From Nostoc sp. UHCC 0702 (GTDB lineage: Bacteria > Cyanobacteriota > Cyanobacteriia > Cyanobacteriales > Nostocaceae), in the NCBI GenBank assembly GCA_017164015.1, contig CP071065.1:6849501-6913500 (forward strand): 64,000 nucleotides of DNA, read 5' to 3'. The position numbers were made by a program, and so were the translations under genes. The first letter of the stretch is position 1; every line of letters begins with the position of its first letter. Below, one piece after another: positions 25,721 to 33,520 of this stretch. The notes under the pieces were generated by a model. That model had not been told where the DNA came from. It did no database searches and saw only the letters and a list, made by a program, of their open reading frames with translations.

Positions 25721-25750
25721 CGCCAGTAGAGCTACTGGCGCTTTCTTCTT
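25721..25750 (+). terminator. perfect 9-bp hairpin with T-rich tail
   Basis: CGCCAGTAG, loop AG, CTACTGGCG, then CTTTCTTCTT. It shares the core GCCAGTAG/CTACTGGC with the hairpin at 25622-25649. No gene is seen between the two. Confidence 0.55.
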
Positions 25751-25851
25751 ATCACCAATGCCATCAAAAAAGTTCGTTTTTAGTTTTACCTATGCCTACG
25801 TAGAGCATGTAGTAACTGCTTCATTAAACGTTTTGTAATTTGAAAGATAAC

Positions 25852-25892
25852 AACACCAGCATTTGCATGGTGGCTTGTGCTGGTGTTTTTTT
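25852..25892 (+). terminator. rho-independent terminator
   Basis: AACACCAGC (25852-25860) pairs with GCTGGTGTT (25879-25887) and is followed by a run of T's. A small ORF starts 28 bp later. Confidence 0.6.
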
Positions 25893-25920
25893 GAAACTTT
25901 GGATGCAAGGAATTTGAAAT

Positions 25921-26064
25921 ATGCGCTTTCACCTCACTGATAAACCGTGGGCGATTTACTGCACGTCTAAAACCTGTCAACACTCTTGTGTCGGGCGTTA
26001 TCGCAACCGCCAAGACGCTCAAGACCTTATGGAGCGATCGCTTTGCCTTTGGAGGAGAGCGTAG
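25921..26064 (+). CDS. small cysteine-containing protein, C-terminus altered by a repeat
   Basis: 47 residues: MRFHLTDKPWAIYCTSKTCQ, then HSCVGRYRNRQDAQDLMERS. The HLTDKPWAIY...CVGRYRNRQDA pattern is that of a small family I associate with Nostocales genomes, usually a little longer. Just after the NRQDA part the DNA turns into a dispersed spacer-type repeat (GAGCGTAGACGCGCAGCGGC), and the frame stops at 26062. A plausible old C-terminus (TSRVIYLVKNS) can be read past the repeat in another frame. The function is unknown; the cysteines might bind metal. Confidence 0.45.
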   Translation: MRFHLTDKPWAIYCTSKTCQHSCVGRYRNRQDAQDLMERSLCLWRRA

Positions 26065-26130
26065 ACGCGCAGCGGCTTGTCGTCAGACATCGCGTGTCAT
26101 CTACCTTGTCAAAAATAGCACAGTTTAAAA

Positions 26131-26340
26131 ATGTATGACTCATTAAACCTTGAAGATTTTCGCCAAATTTTATACATCATGAGGGATAACCATGAAAAAC
26201 AGCATGACTGGTTAACCCACAAAGAAATTCGAGTTTACTTGCATTGTTTGCGTGAACTGTGGACGGAATGGACAGAATTTACCATGCCTCATTCCTACTT
26301 GCTGGTAAATCTGTGGTTAAATTTTTACCTGGTGACGTGA
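26131..26340 (+). CDS. hypothetical island protein, overlaps the next ORF
   Basis: 69 residues (MYDSLNLEDFRQILYIMRDN, then EKQHDWLTHKEIRVYLHCLR). The first ~50 residues look like real protein, with helical, charged segments. The last part overlaps the following ORF by ~70 bp in another frame and is less convincing. Either two overlapping genes or one gene with a frameshift near 26265 is possible. No family recognised. Confidence 0.4.
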   Translation: MYDSLNLEDFRQILYIMRDNHEKQHDWLTHKEIRVYLHCLRELWTEWTEFTMPHSYLLVNLWLNFYLVT

Positions 26341-26684
26341 AGCGGGTTAAACGCAACCGCAGCCGCGACGCTTTCAAGCTGAGGTTAGGTATGGGTACTG
26401 TTCTGGAGCAGTCCGGCGATAAGCTGGTGGAAAAAGGTAGCGGTTCGGCACTGTGCAGAATGAACTTTTGGCAGCATGTGATCACCAAAATCGAAGTTGA
26501 CGGGCGCTTGCCTGACAATGACATTGGCAAGGAGATTGCTTTGTATAAGGCTACGCTCAAAGAAAATGTTGATGCTTCTGGTAAGCAGCTGCTCAATGGC
26601 AAGCACTTGCAGTCTAAGCTTAGTTCTAAGGTTGCCAATATGCTGTTTCGGGAGTTGAGTAGAGCGATCGCTTTTCAAGAATGA
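26268..26684 (+). CDS. hypothetical island protein
   Basis: 138 residues from the ATG at 26268 (a GTG at 26259 is in frame). The sequence is basic with good coding character (VVKFLPGDVKRVKRNRSRDA, then WQHVITKIEVDGRLPDNDIG), and ends LSRAIAFQE with a HIP1 site in the last codons. It is the last plus-strand gene of the island before a strong hairpin at 26754. I do not recognise it. Confidence 0.45.
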   Translation: MDRIYHASFLLAGKSVVKFLPGDVKRVKRNRSRDAFKLRLGMGTVLEQSGDKLVEKGSGSALCRMNFWQHVITKIEVDGRLPDNDIGKEIALYKATLKENVDASGKQLLNGKHLQSKLSSKVANMLFRELSRAIAFQE

Positions 26685-26753
26685 TATGATTTTCCTGGTG
26701 CTGCAAACAATACAGAGCAACGCAGCACAACAATCAGCAGCATTTAAAACCGA

Positions 26754-26783
26754 GGGGGGATGAGTATCACTACTCATCCCCCC
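26754..26783. terminator. perfect 13-bp hairpin
   Basis: GGGGGGATGAGTA, loop TCAC, TACTCATCCCCCC, followed by CAACTTTTGAATTTT on the plus strand. It probably ends the plus-strand transcript of the island and marks its right side. Confidence 0.6.
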
Positions 26784-26884
26784 CAACTTTTGAATTTTAT
26801 CTTAGCTCCTAGTCCCCAGTCCCCAGTAACTTGTTAGAGTGAATGATTTAGGATTGCTATGGAGGCTCAAGTTAAAAACAGACT

Positions 26885-27457
26885 ATGACACCTGAAGATA
26901 TTACGGTTACGCTGACAGAATTATTTGGTGCAGATCCTATTCAAGCGGCTCCTAGCTCATGGCAAGTAGACACTGCTAATTTTCGGCTGTTAGTACTGCT
27001 TTCCGATGATCATTCTTGGCTACGAGTTTTACTACCGCTCATGCCAATTCAACAAGCTCAACAGTTTTTAGTAGAATTTTTAGAAGCTAACTTTGATGAA
27101 ACTCAGGAAGTACGCTACGCTTTGTATGAAAACGTAATTTGGGGGGTATTTCAGCATAATAATGGCACTTTAGTCAAGGCAGATTTTACCAGTGCGATCG
27201 CCCGACTTATATCTCTACATGAAGCTGGTTTAGATAATGTCTTCAATCGACTAATTGAAAATCGCATCCGGCAAATTGTCCTAGCCGCAAAACAGCAAGG
27301 ACAAACCCTAGAAGCTACTATGCAAAACTTAGAACGCTATTATGCAGAAGGATTGATGGGTGAACTTAACCAATCATCAGAAGATAGAGAAGAAGTGCTA
27401 GCAGCTTGGCGACGGCAATTAGAACGACTGTGGAATCAAATAGATTTGAATCGCTAA
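26885..27457 (+). CDS. conserved cyanobacterial hypothetical protein, CesT-like
   Basis: 190 residues, soluble. The first ~120 residues (MTPEDITVTLTELFGADPIQ, then FRLLVLLSDDHSWLRVLLPL) have the beta-rich pattern of the type III secretion chaperone-like (CesT) fold that occurs in many cyanobacterial proteins. The rest is helical (ENRIRQIVLAAKQQGQTLEA). It is followed 14 bp later by a DUF2358-like gene on the same strand, so the two probably share a transcript. The function is unknown. Confidence 0.6.
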   Translation: MTPEDITVTLTELFGADPIQAAPSSWQVDTANFRLLVLLSDDHSWLRVLLPLMPIQQAQQFLVEFLEANFDETQEVRYALYENVIWGVFQHNNGTLVKADFTSAIARLISLHEAGLDNVFNRLIENRIRQIVLAAKQQGQTLEATMQNLERYYAEGLMGELNQSSEDREEVLAAWRRQLERLWNQIDLNR

Positions 27458-27471
27458 TATCTCTATGGATC

Positions 27472-27849
27472 ATGGATATTATTGAAATCCTCAAAGAAGA
27501 CTATCAAAGATTTCCCATTAATCAAACGTACAGTATTTACGCCCCAGACGTTTATTTTCAAGACCCGCTAAATAAATTTCATGGCGTTAAACGTTACAAA
27601 CAGATGATTAATTTCATCCAAACTTTCTTTCTAAATCCTCAAATGGATTTGCACGACATTCAAAGGTTGGAAAATACAATTAAAACCGAGTGGACACTCA
27701 GTTGGAATACACCCCTACCTTGGAAACCACGCATTTCTATCTCTGGCTGGAGTGAATTAAGTCTCAACTCTGATAATTTGATTGTCTCCCATATCGATTA
27801 TTGGAACTGTTCACGCCTAGACGTAATCAAACAACATTTCTTTTCGTAA
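27472..27849 (+). CDS. DUF2358 / SnoaL-like domain protein
   Basis: 125 residues from the ATG at 27472 (MDIIEILKEDYQRFPINQTY). The frame is open 22 codons upstream, inside the previous gene, but the conserved family start is here. The pattern (SIYAPDVYFQDPLNKFHGVK, then RYKQMINFIQTFF) is the NTF2/SnoaL-like DUF2358 family found in cyanobacteria and plant plastids. The role is unknown. It lies 14 bp after the CesT-like gene. Confidence 0.75.
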   Translation: MDIIEILKEDYQRFPINQTYSIYAPDVYFQDPLNKFHGVKRYKQMINFIQTFFLNPQMDLHDIQRLENTIKTEWTLSWNTPLPWKPRISISGWSELSLNSDNLIVSHIDYWNCSRLDVIKQHFFS

Positions 27850-27872
27850 CTGTTATTTGAACTGACGTGAAA

Positions 27873-28307
27873 TTACGTCTTCACAGGTAAACGGGAAATT
27901 GTCCATAAAATGAGCAGGAAGATTAAGTAAATCGCGCCAACCAACCCAAACTCAATCAGAGGGATATAGCTTACTTCGTAAATTCTGACCAAGCCGCGTT
28001 CAGTCAGTCCATAAACGGCCAGTACACTCACTAAAAAGGCTCCATAGATAGTACGTTTCATTGAGATACCCACAGGCAGACCGTGGAGCTGGGTAAGCAC
28101 AAGAATGCCAAGAAAACCAAAGAGAAATGTTGGCCACTTGGTCTGTCCTAGCATCCACGACACAATTACACTATGTAAAAGCACCGTAATTTCCAAAGTG
28201 AATGTCCACCAACGGTTTACATGGGTGCGGTTAAAGATCAACGACGATTGCAGCAGCAGCAAGAACATATAGAAAAAACCAATTAAGTGCCCCAAAGTCG
28301 CTTCCAT
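27873..28307 (-). CDS. small integral membrane protein
   Basis: 144 residues with about four membrane helices (LIGFFYMFLLLLQSSLIF, EITVLLHSVIVSWMLG, TFLFGFLGILVLTQL, EFGLVGAIYLIFLLILW). It converges on the DUF2358 gene and is divergent from the ArsA-type gene. I know of no function. It looks like one of the conserved cyanobacterial small membrane proteins. Confidence 0.65.
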   Translation of the reverse strand: MEATLGHLIGFFYMFLLLLQSSLIFNRTHVNRWWTFTLEITVLLHSVIVSWMLGQTKWPTFLFGFLGILVLTQLHGLPVGISMKRTIYGAFLVSVLAVYGLTERGLVRIYEVSYIPLIEFGLVGAIYLIFLLILWTISRLPVKT

Positions 28308-28459
28308 TGGATAGTACCAGAAGGTATAGATAGCGGCAATCTAAAATCCCAAATATAAGCGATCGCAATAGCCAAAAGCCTTATTTTTGGTCAGGCTGTA
28401 TTGATATAAGCTAAATTGTAAATAAATATAAATAATTCTCAGACAGGACAAAATTATCC

Positions 28460-29647
28460 ATGCGTGTAATATTAATGACAGGCAAAGGCGGTGTGGGGAA
28501 AACATCCGTTGCTGCTGCAACTGGACTTCGCTGTGCAGAACTAGGCTATCGCACACTGGTTTTAAGTACAGACCCCGCTCACTCCCTAGCAGATAGTTTT
28601 GACCTGGAAATGGGACATGCACCGCGAGAAATTCGACCAAATTTGTGGGGTGCAGAACTAGATGCGCTGCAAGAACTAGAAGGAAATTGGGGTGCTGTGA
28701 AGCGCTACATTACTCAAGTTTTACAGGCAAGGGGTTTAGAAGGAGTACAGGCGGAAGAATTAGCCATATTACCAGGTATGGATGAGATTTTTGGCTTGGT
28801 GAGGATGAAACGCCACTACGATGAAGGAGAGTTTGATGTCTTAATTATCGACTCAGCCCCCACAGGTACAGCACTACGTCTGTTGAGTTTACCTGAAGTT
28901 GGTGGCTGGTATATGCGCCGTTTTTACAAACCGTTTCAAAGTATCTCGGTGGCGCTTAGACCTCTGGTCGAACCTATTTTTAGACCCATCGCTGGGTTTT
29001 CTCTGCCAGATAAAGAAGTGATGGATGCACCTTACGAATTTTATGAACAAATTGAAGCCCTAGAAAAGGTTTTAACAGATAATACTCAAACTTCAGTACG
29101 CCTTGTCACTAATCCAGAAAAGATGGTGATTAAGGAGTCTTTACGCGCTCATGCTTATCTGAGTTTGTATAATGTTGCCACAGATTTAGTAATAGCTAAT
29201 CGCATCATTCCCAGCGAAGTCCAAGACCCATTTTTCCAGCGTTGGAAGGAAAATCAGCAGCAATATCGCCAGGAAATTCATGATAACTTTCTCCCTCTCC
29301 CTGTCAAGGAAGTGCCGCTGTTCTCTGAAGAAATGTGTGGTTTACCAGCATTAGAAAGGTTGAAAGAAACTCTCTACAAAGATGAAGATCCAACTCAAGT
29401 TTACTATAAGGAAACGACTGTCAGAATTGTACAAGAGCAAAATCAATATAGTTTAGAAATTTACTTACCTGGCATCCCCAAAACTCAAATTCAATTGAAG
29501 AAATATGGTGACGAATTAAACATCACTATTGGGAACCACCGCCGTAATTTAGTATTGCCCCAAGCATTAGCAGCACTGCAAGCTTCAGGAGCAAAAATGG
29601 AAGATGACTATTTGAAAATCAGTTTTACTGACAATGCAAGAATTTAA
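28460..29647 (+). CDS. ArsA/Get3-family ATPase with Hsp20-like tail
   Basis: 395 residues. The deviant P-loop GKGGVGKTS (residues 9-17), the switch LSTDPAHSLADSFD and the IDSAPTGTALRLL box are those of the ArsA/Get3 (TRC40) family. The last ~70 residues (VRIVQEQNQYSLEIYLPGIP, then LNITIGNHRRNLVLPQALA) form the alpha-crystallin-like ArsA_HSP20 domain, typical of plant-type and cyanobacterial members. No arsenite-binding cysteine triad or ars genes are nearby, so protein targeting or chaperone work is more likely than arsenic export. The ATG follows an AGGAC-type site. Confidence 0.88.
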   Translation: MRVILMTGKGGVGKTSVAAATGLRCAELGYRTLVLSTDPAHSLADSFDLEMGHAPREIRPNLWGAELDALQELEGNWGAVKRYITQVLQARGLEGVQAEELAILPGMDEIFGLVRMKRHYDEGEFDVLIIDSAPTGTALRLLSLPEVGGWYMRRFYKPFQSISVALRPLVEPIFRPIAGFSLPDKEVMDAPYEFYEQIEALEKVLTDNTQTSVRLVTNPEKMVIKESLRAHAYLSLYNVATDLVIANRIIPSEVQDPFFQRWKENQQQYRQEIHDNFLPLPVKEVPLFSEEMCGLPALERLKETLYKDEDPTQVYYKETTVRIVQEQNQYSLEIYLPGIPKTQIQLKKYGDELNITIGNHRRNLVLPQALAALQASGAKMEDDYLKISFTDNARI

Positions 29648-30100
29648 TTTTGCTGATGCTTAAATTCACAAAGATTTGAAAGGTGAAACGAATTTATTTT
29701 ACCTTTTACAAATGTGATAATTAGGTGGGTCTAATACCCTTTATTGCTGAAGATGCACCTATAAAGGTCACACTGCACACTGTAGTTAATAAATTTTAAT
29801 GTAGGGTCGTTGTCCTACAGCGCAACGCAGCGCCAACAATTAAAGGTGGGTTAGCCTACGGCATAAAATACCCTACTTTAAATTGATATTTCTGCTCATA
29901 GATTACTTTGAGTAGAAATTAGTTGTTACTGGAATTATAAATTTTTATAAATAAAAATAAATTTTATTATCAGTATTTTCACCGTAGTATTACTGACGAC
30001 AAATCAGTTAATTAAATTTACAAATGTCTTTAGAATTCTGCATATTATTGTATATGTAGTTATTTAATTTATTTTTTGAAAAAAAATTTAATTAAAAGCA
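29648..30100. other. spacer before the four-GAF kinase gene
   Basis: Holds a repeat-like block (GTAGGGTCGTTGTCCTAC near 29802-29819 can fold, followed by GCGCAACGCAGCGCC) and then a very AT-rich 150 bp that probably carries the promoter of the kinase. No gene is seen. Confidence 0.4.
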
Positions 30101-33100
30101 ATGACCCCGATCGCCAAAGTAAACTTGCGGGTAAATATTAATCAAGAAAGTGTACTGCGCCGAATTACAAATCGTATTCGTCAAACATTAGACTTAAAAG
30201 AAATTATCACAGCAACAACGGCGGAAGTATGCTCATTACTTGGAACTGACCGAGTAATGATTTACAAATTCCATGCAGATGGAAGTGGTCAGGTCATTGC
30301 TGAGTCCATTCATGAAAATCGCTTACCCTCCTTACTAGAGCTAAATTTTCCGGCTGACGATATTCCACCCCATATTCGTGAGCTGTTGATCAAGTCGAGG
30401 GTACTTTCTATTGTCAATGTTGATACTCAACAAATTGGTCAAGTTCATCTGCAAGACTTGGAAAATCGAGAGATTTTCTTAGATGATATCCGTTACCGCC
30501 CTGTAGACTTATGCCATATTGAATACTTGACGGCAATGGGTGTCAAGTCTTCTCTAGTAGCGCCTATTCTCTATCAAAATGAACTTTGGGGGCTATTAGT
30601 ATCTCACAATTCTCAGCCATATGCGATACCAGAATATGAACTAGAATTAGTGCAGATGGTAGTAGATCAGCTGTCAATAGCGATCGCTCAAAGTACTCTG
30701 TTAACTCAAGCTCGCGAAAAAGCTGAACGAGAAGCTGTTATTAACCGCATCGCTAATTTGCTACATTCATTACCTACAATTGTCCTACAGCCAGCTTTAG
30801 AAGCAGCTGTAGCTGCCTTTGATGGTGCTGGTGGTAGACTTTGCATTAGAAATGAAGGCTTTAATTTTCAGAATAGCAGCGTTAGAAGTGTAGCAGAATG
30901 TTTGATTCCTGGTAGCGATTGTATCCAGGTTTATACCTGCGGACGGCAACCGATGATGCCGGCAAAAACTATATATCCACTGATGGAACAGTATAACATC
31001 TGGCAGGAATACTACAAATCTCATGATTATGATGTTTGGGCAATTTCAGACTTATATCAAACTCCTGGCTTGCGAAGTTTAGAAGCTGCTTTTCAACCTA
31101 CTAAAATTCGCAGCATTTTGATGATTCCGCTTCAGTATCGTCAGCAATTGCTAGGCTATTTAAGCATTTTCCGCAATGAAATTGACACAGAAATTCTCTG
31201 GGCTGGTCAATCTGATTTCGATCAAAGGCAACTCTACCCCCGTCGTTCATTTGAGGCTTGGCGAGAATCTAGAAAGGCTCAACCTCGCAAATGGACAGTT
31301 GAAGACATTGAACTAGCTAGAGAACTTAGTAAACACTTTGCCTCGGCAATTCAGCAGCACGAACTATACCAGCAAGTACAAGCCTTTAATGCCAAATTAG
31401 AACATCAAGTCAACAAGCGCACACATGAACTCCAACGGACATCTGAACAACAACAGGCCGTATTTGGTGTGATTGCCAAAATTCGTGCGTCTTTGGATAC
31501 TAATACGATTTTTCAAATTACCACCAAAGAAGTTTGTCAATTACTCAAAAGCGATCGCGTTTCTGTTTATCGGTTTGATTCTGAATGGGGTGGCGAATTT
31601 GTCGGTGATTTTGAAGCGGCTAGTCCATACTGGTTAAACGAGTCCAAACTAGGTATTAATCTTGTTTGGAATGACACGTATTTGCAAAACACAGAAGGGG
31701 GACGCTACCGCTACAATGAAACCTTTGCGGTGGATGACATCTACAAGATGGGATTCACTCGCTGTCATGTGGAAAATCTGGAAAATTATCATATCTACGC
31801 TTTTGTGCTTGCCCCTATTTTTATTGGGCAAAAACTTTGGGGATTACTAGCAGCTTATCAACACTCTGGGCCTAGGCAATGGAGAACTTCTGAAATTAAC
31901 TTTATCAGTCAAGTTGCTGCCCAAATGGGGGTAGCACTGCAACAATCTGAACTACTTGCACAAACTCAAGAGCAAGCATTGGATTTACAACAAGCAGCAG
32001 TACAACAACGGGTATTGTTTGAAATTGTCGCCAAAATTCGGGAATCTCTCGACCTGAATGCGATTTTTCAAACTACCACCCAGGAAATTTGTAAATCACT
32101 GCAAGCGGATCGTGTGGCTATCTACCACTTTCAACCAGACTGGAGTGGTGAGTTTATCGCTGAGTTTGTCGGTGAGGGTTGGGTGAAGCTGGTAAATGGC
32201 GATATCCATACAGTCTGGGAAGATAGCTATTTGCAACAAACCCAAGGCGGACGATATCGCATTAATGAAACTTTTGCAGTCAATGACATCTATCAAGCCG
32301 GTCACTCTGAGTGTCACATTGCATGTTTAGAGCAATATCAAGTTAAAGCATATGCGATCGCGCCAATATTTATTGGACAACAACTTTGGGGCTTGCTGGG
32401 AGCGTATCAAAATTCTGCACCCCGTCAGTGGGAAGACTCAGAAATCAAGTTCATCGCTCAAATTGCTAATCAGCTTGGGGTTGCACTGCAACAAGTAGAA
32501 TTACTCAGACAAACTCAACAACAAGCAAACCAGTTGGCACAAGCTTTACAGAATTTACAACAAACTCAAACCCAACTCATCCAGACAGAGAAAATGTCTA
32601 GTTTGGGTCAACTGGTAGCGGGTGTTGCCCATGAAATTAACAATCCGGTAAATTTTATCTATGGCAACCTTTCCCATGTGAGTGACTATACTGAAGATTT
32701 ACTCAGTATATTGGATCTCTATCAACAGGAATGCTCCAACCCCAGTTTGAAAATTTTTCAGCGTGCAGAAGAGATTGACTTAGAATTTATTGTTGAGGAT
32801 TTGCCCAAAACTCTAGCTTCCATGAAAATTGGGGTCGATCGCATCCGTCAGATAGTCATGTCTTTACGGAATTTCTCGCGACTTGATGAAGCAGAAATGA
32901 AAGCTGTAAATATTCACGAGGGTATTGATAGCACACTTCTGATTTTACAACATCGCTTGAAAGCCAAACCAGAAAGTCCCGCCATTGAGGTCATTAAAGA
33001 GTATGGTGATTTGCCATTAGTGCAGTGTTATGCTGGACAACTAAATCAAGTATTTATGAATGTTTTGAGCAACGCGATCGATGCTCTAGAAGAACACCAG

Positions 33101-33415
33101 AACTCGAAATCACAACCTTACCACGGTCAAATTATAATCCGAACCACTGTTGGAGAACTCAAAGGCAATGTTAAGAGTGTCGTGATTCACATTGCTGACA
33201 ATGGTGCGGGAATCCCAGAAGCAGTTAAGGCGAGAGTATTTGATCCGTTTTTCACAACTAAACCAGTAGGAAAGGGTACTGGCTTAGGACTGTCAATTAG
33301 TTACCAGATTGTTGTGGATAAACACAATGGTGTTTTTAAATGTGATTCGCAACCAGGATTAGGCACAAAATTTTGGATTGAAATTCCTGTTTGCAATGTC
33401 ACATTTAATTCCTAA
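30101..33415 (+). CDS. four-GAF histidine kinase, cyanobacteriochrome-like
   Basis: 1104 residues: GAF1 (~20-190), GAF2 (~215-430), a coiled coil, GAF3 (~475-620), GAF4 (~655-800), a second coiled coil, then a kinase core with phospho-acceptor His844 in VAGVAHEINNPVNF, N-box NVLSNAIDALE, G1 DNGAGIPE and G2 GKGTGLGLS. GAF1, GAF3 and GAF4 each have Cys-His (Cys138-His139, Cys555-His556, Cys738-His739) where phytochromes and cyanobacteriochromes attach bilin. GAF2 lacks it. There is no transmembrane segment, PHY domain or receiver. It is a likely soluble light-sensing kinase, though non-bilin ligands remain possible. No response regulator is adjacent. Confidence 0.85.
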   Translation: MTPIAKVNLRVNINQESVLRRITNRIRQTLDLKEIITATTAEVCSLLGTDRVMIYKFHADGSGQVIAESIHENRLPSLLELNFPADDIPPHIRELLIKSRVLSIVNVDTQQIGQVHLQDLENREIFLDDIRYRPVDLCHIEYLTAMGVKSSLVAPILYQNELWGLLVSHNSQPYAIPEYELELVQMVVDQLSIAIAQSTLLTQAREKAEREAVINRIANLLHSLPTIVLQPALEAAVAAFDGAGGRLCIRNEGFNFQNSSVRSVAECLIPGSDCIQVYTCGRQPMMPAKTIYPLMEQYNIWQEYYKSHDYDVWAISDLYQTPGLRSLEAAFQPTKIRSILMIPLQYRQQLLGYLSIFRNEIDTEILWAGQSDFDQRQLYPRRSFEAWRESRKAQPRKWTVEDIELARELSKHFASAIQQHELYQQVQAFNAKLEHQVNKRTHELQRTSEQQQAVFGVIAKIRASLDTNTIFQITTKEVCQLLKSDRVSVYRFDSEWGGEFVGDFEAASPYWLNESKLGINLVWNDTYLQNTEGGRYRYNETFAVDDIYKMGFTRCHVENLENYHIYAFVLAPIFIGQKLWGLLAAYQHSGPRQWRTSEINFISQVAAQMGVALQQSELLAQTQEQALDLQQAAVQQRVLFEIVAKIRESLDLNAIFQTTTQEICKSLQADRVAIYHFQPDWSGEFIAEFVGEGWVKLVNGDIHTVWEDSYLQQTQGGRYRINETFAVNDIYQAGHSECHIACLEQYQVKAYAIAPIFIGQQLWGLLGAYQNSAPRQWEDSEIKFIAQIANQLGVALQQVELLRQTQQQANQLAQALQNLQQTQTQLIQTEKMSSLGQLVAGVAHEINNPVNFIYGNLSHVSDYTEDLLSILDLYQQECSNPSLKIFQRAEEIDLEFIVEDLPKTLASMKIGVDRIRQIVMSLRNFSRLDEAEMKAVNIHEGIDSTLLILQHRLKAKPESPAIEVIKEYGDLPLVQCYAGQLNQVFMNVLSNAIDALEEHQNSKSQPYHGQIIIRTTVGELKGNVKSVVIHIADNGAGIPEAVKARVFDPFFTTKPVGKGTGLGLSISYQIVVDKHNGVFKCDSQPGLGTKFWIEIPVCNVTFNS

Positions 33416-33520
33416 ATTGCAATTCTTCTCCTGTGGCGGACGCTGTTGTTAGCTTGCTTGTTTGAAAAATTATACTTTTCGTAAACTTAATACCAATACC
33501 TATGATTGACACTCTCCGGG

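Noticed and set aside
20270..26884. Integration of the island into tRNA-Lys with att repeats
   Set aside because: I looked for a second copy of the tRNA 3' end through the island and found none.
28460..29647. Arsenite-export operon
   Set aside because: The ArsA-type ATPase carries an Hsp20-like tail and has no ars neighbours or arsenite-binding cysteines.
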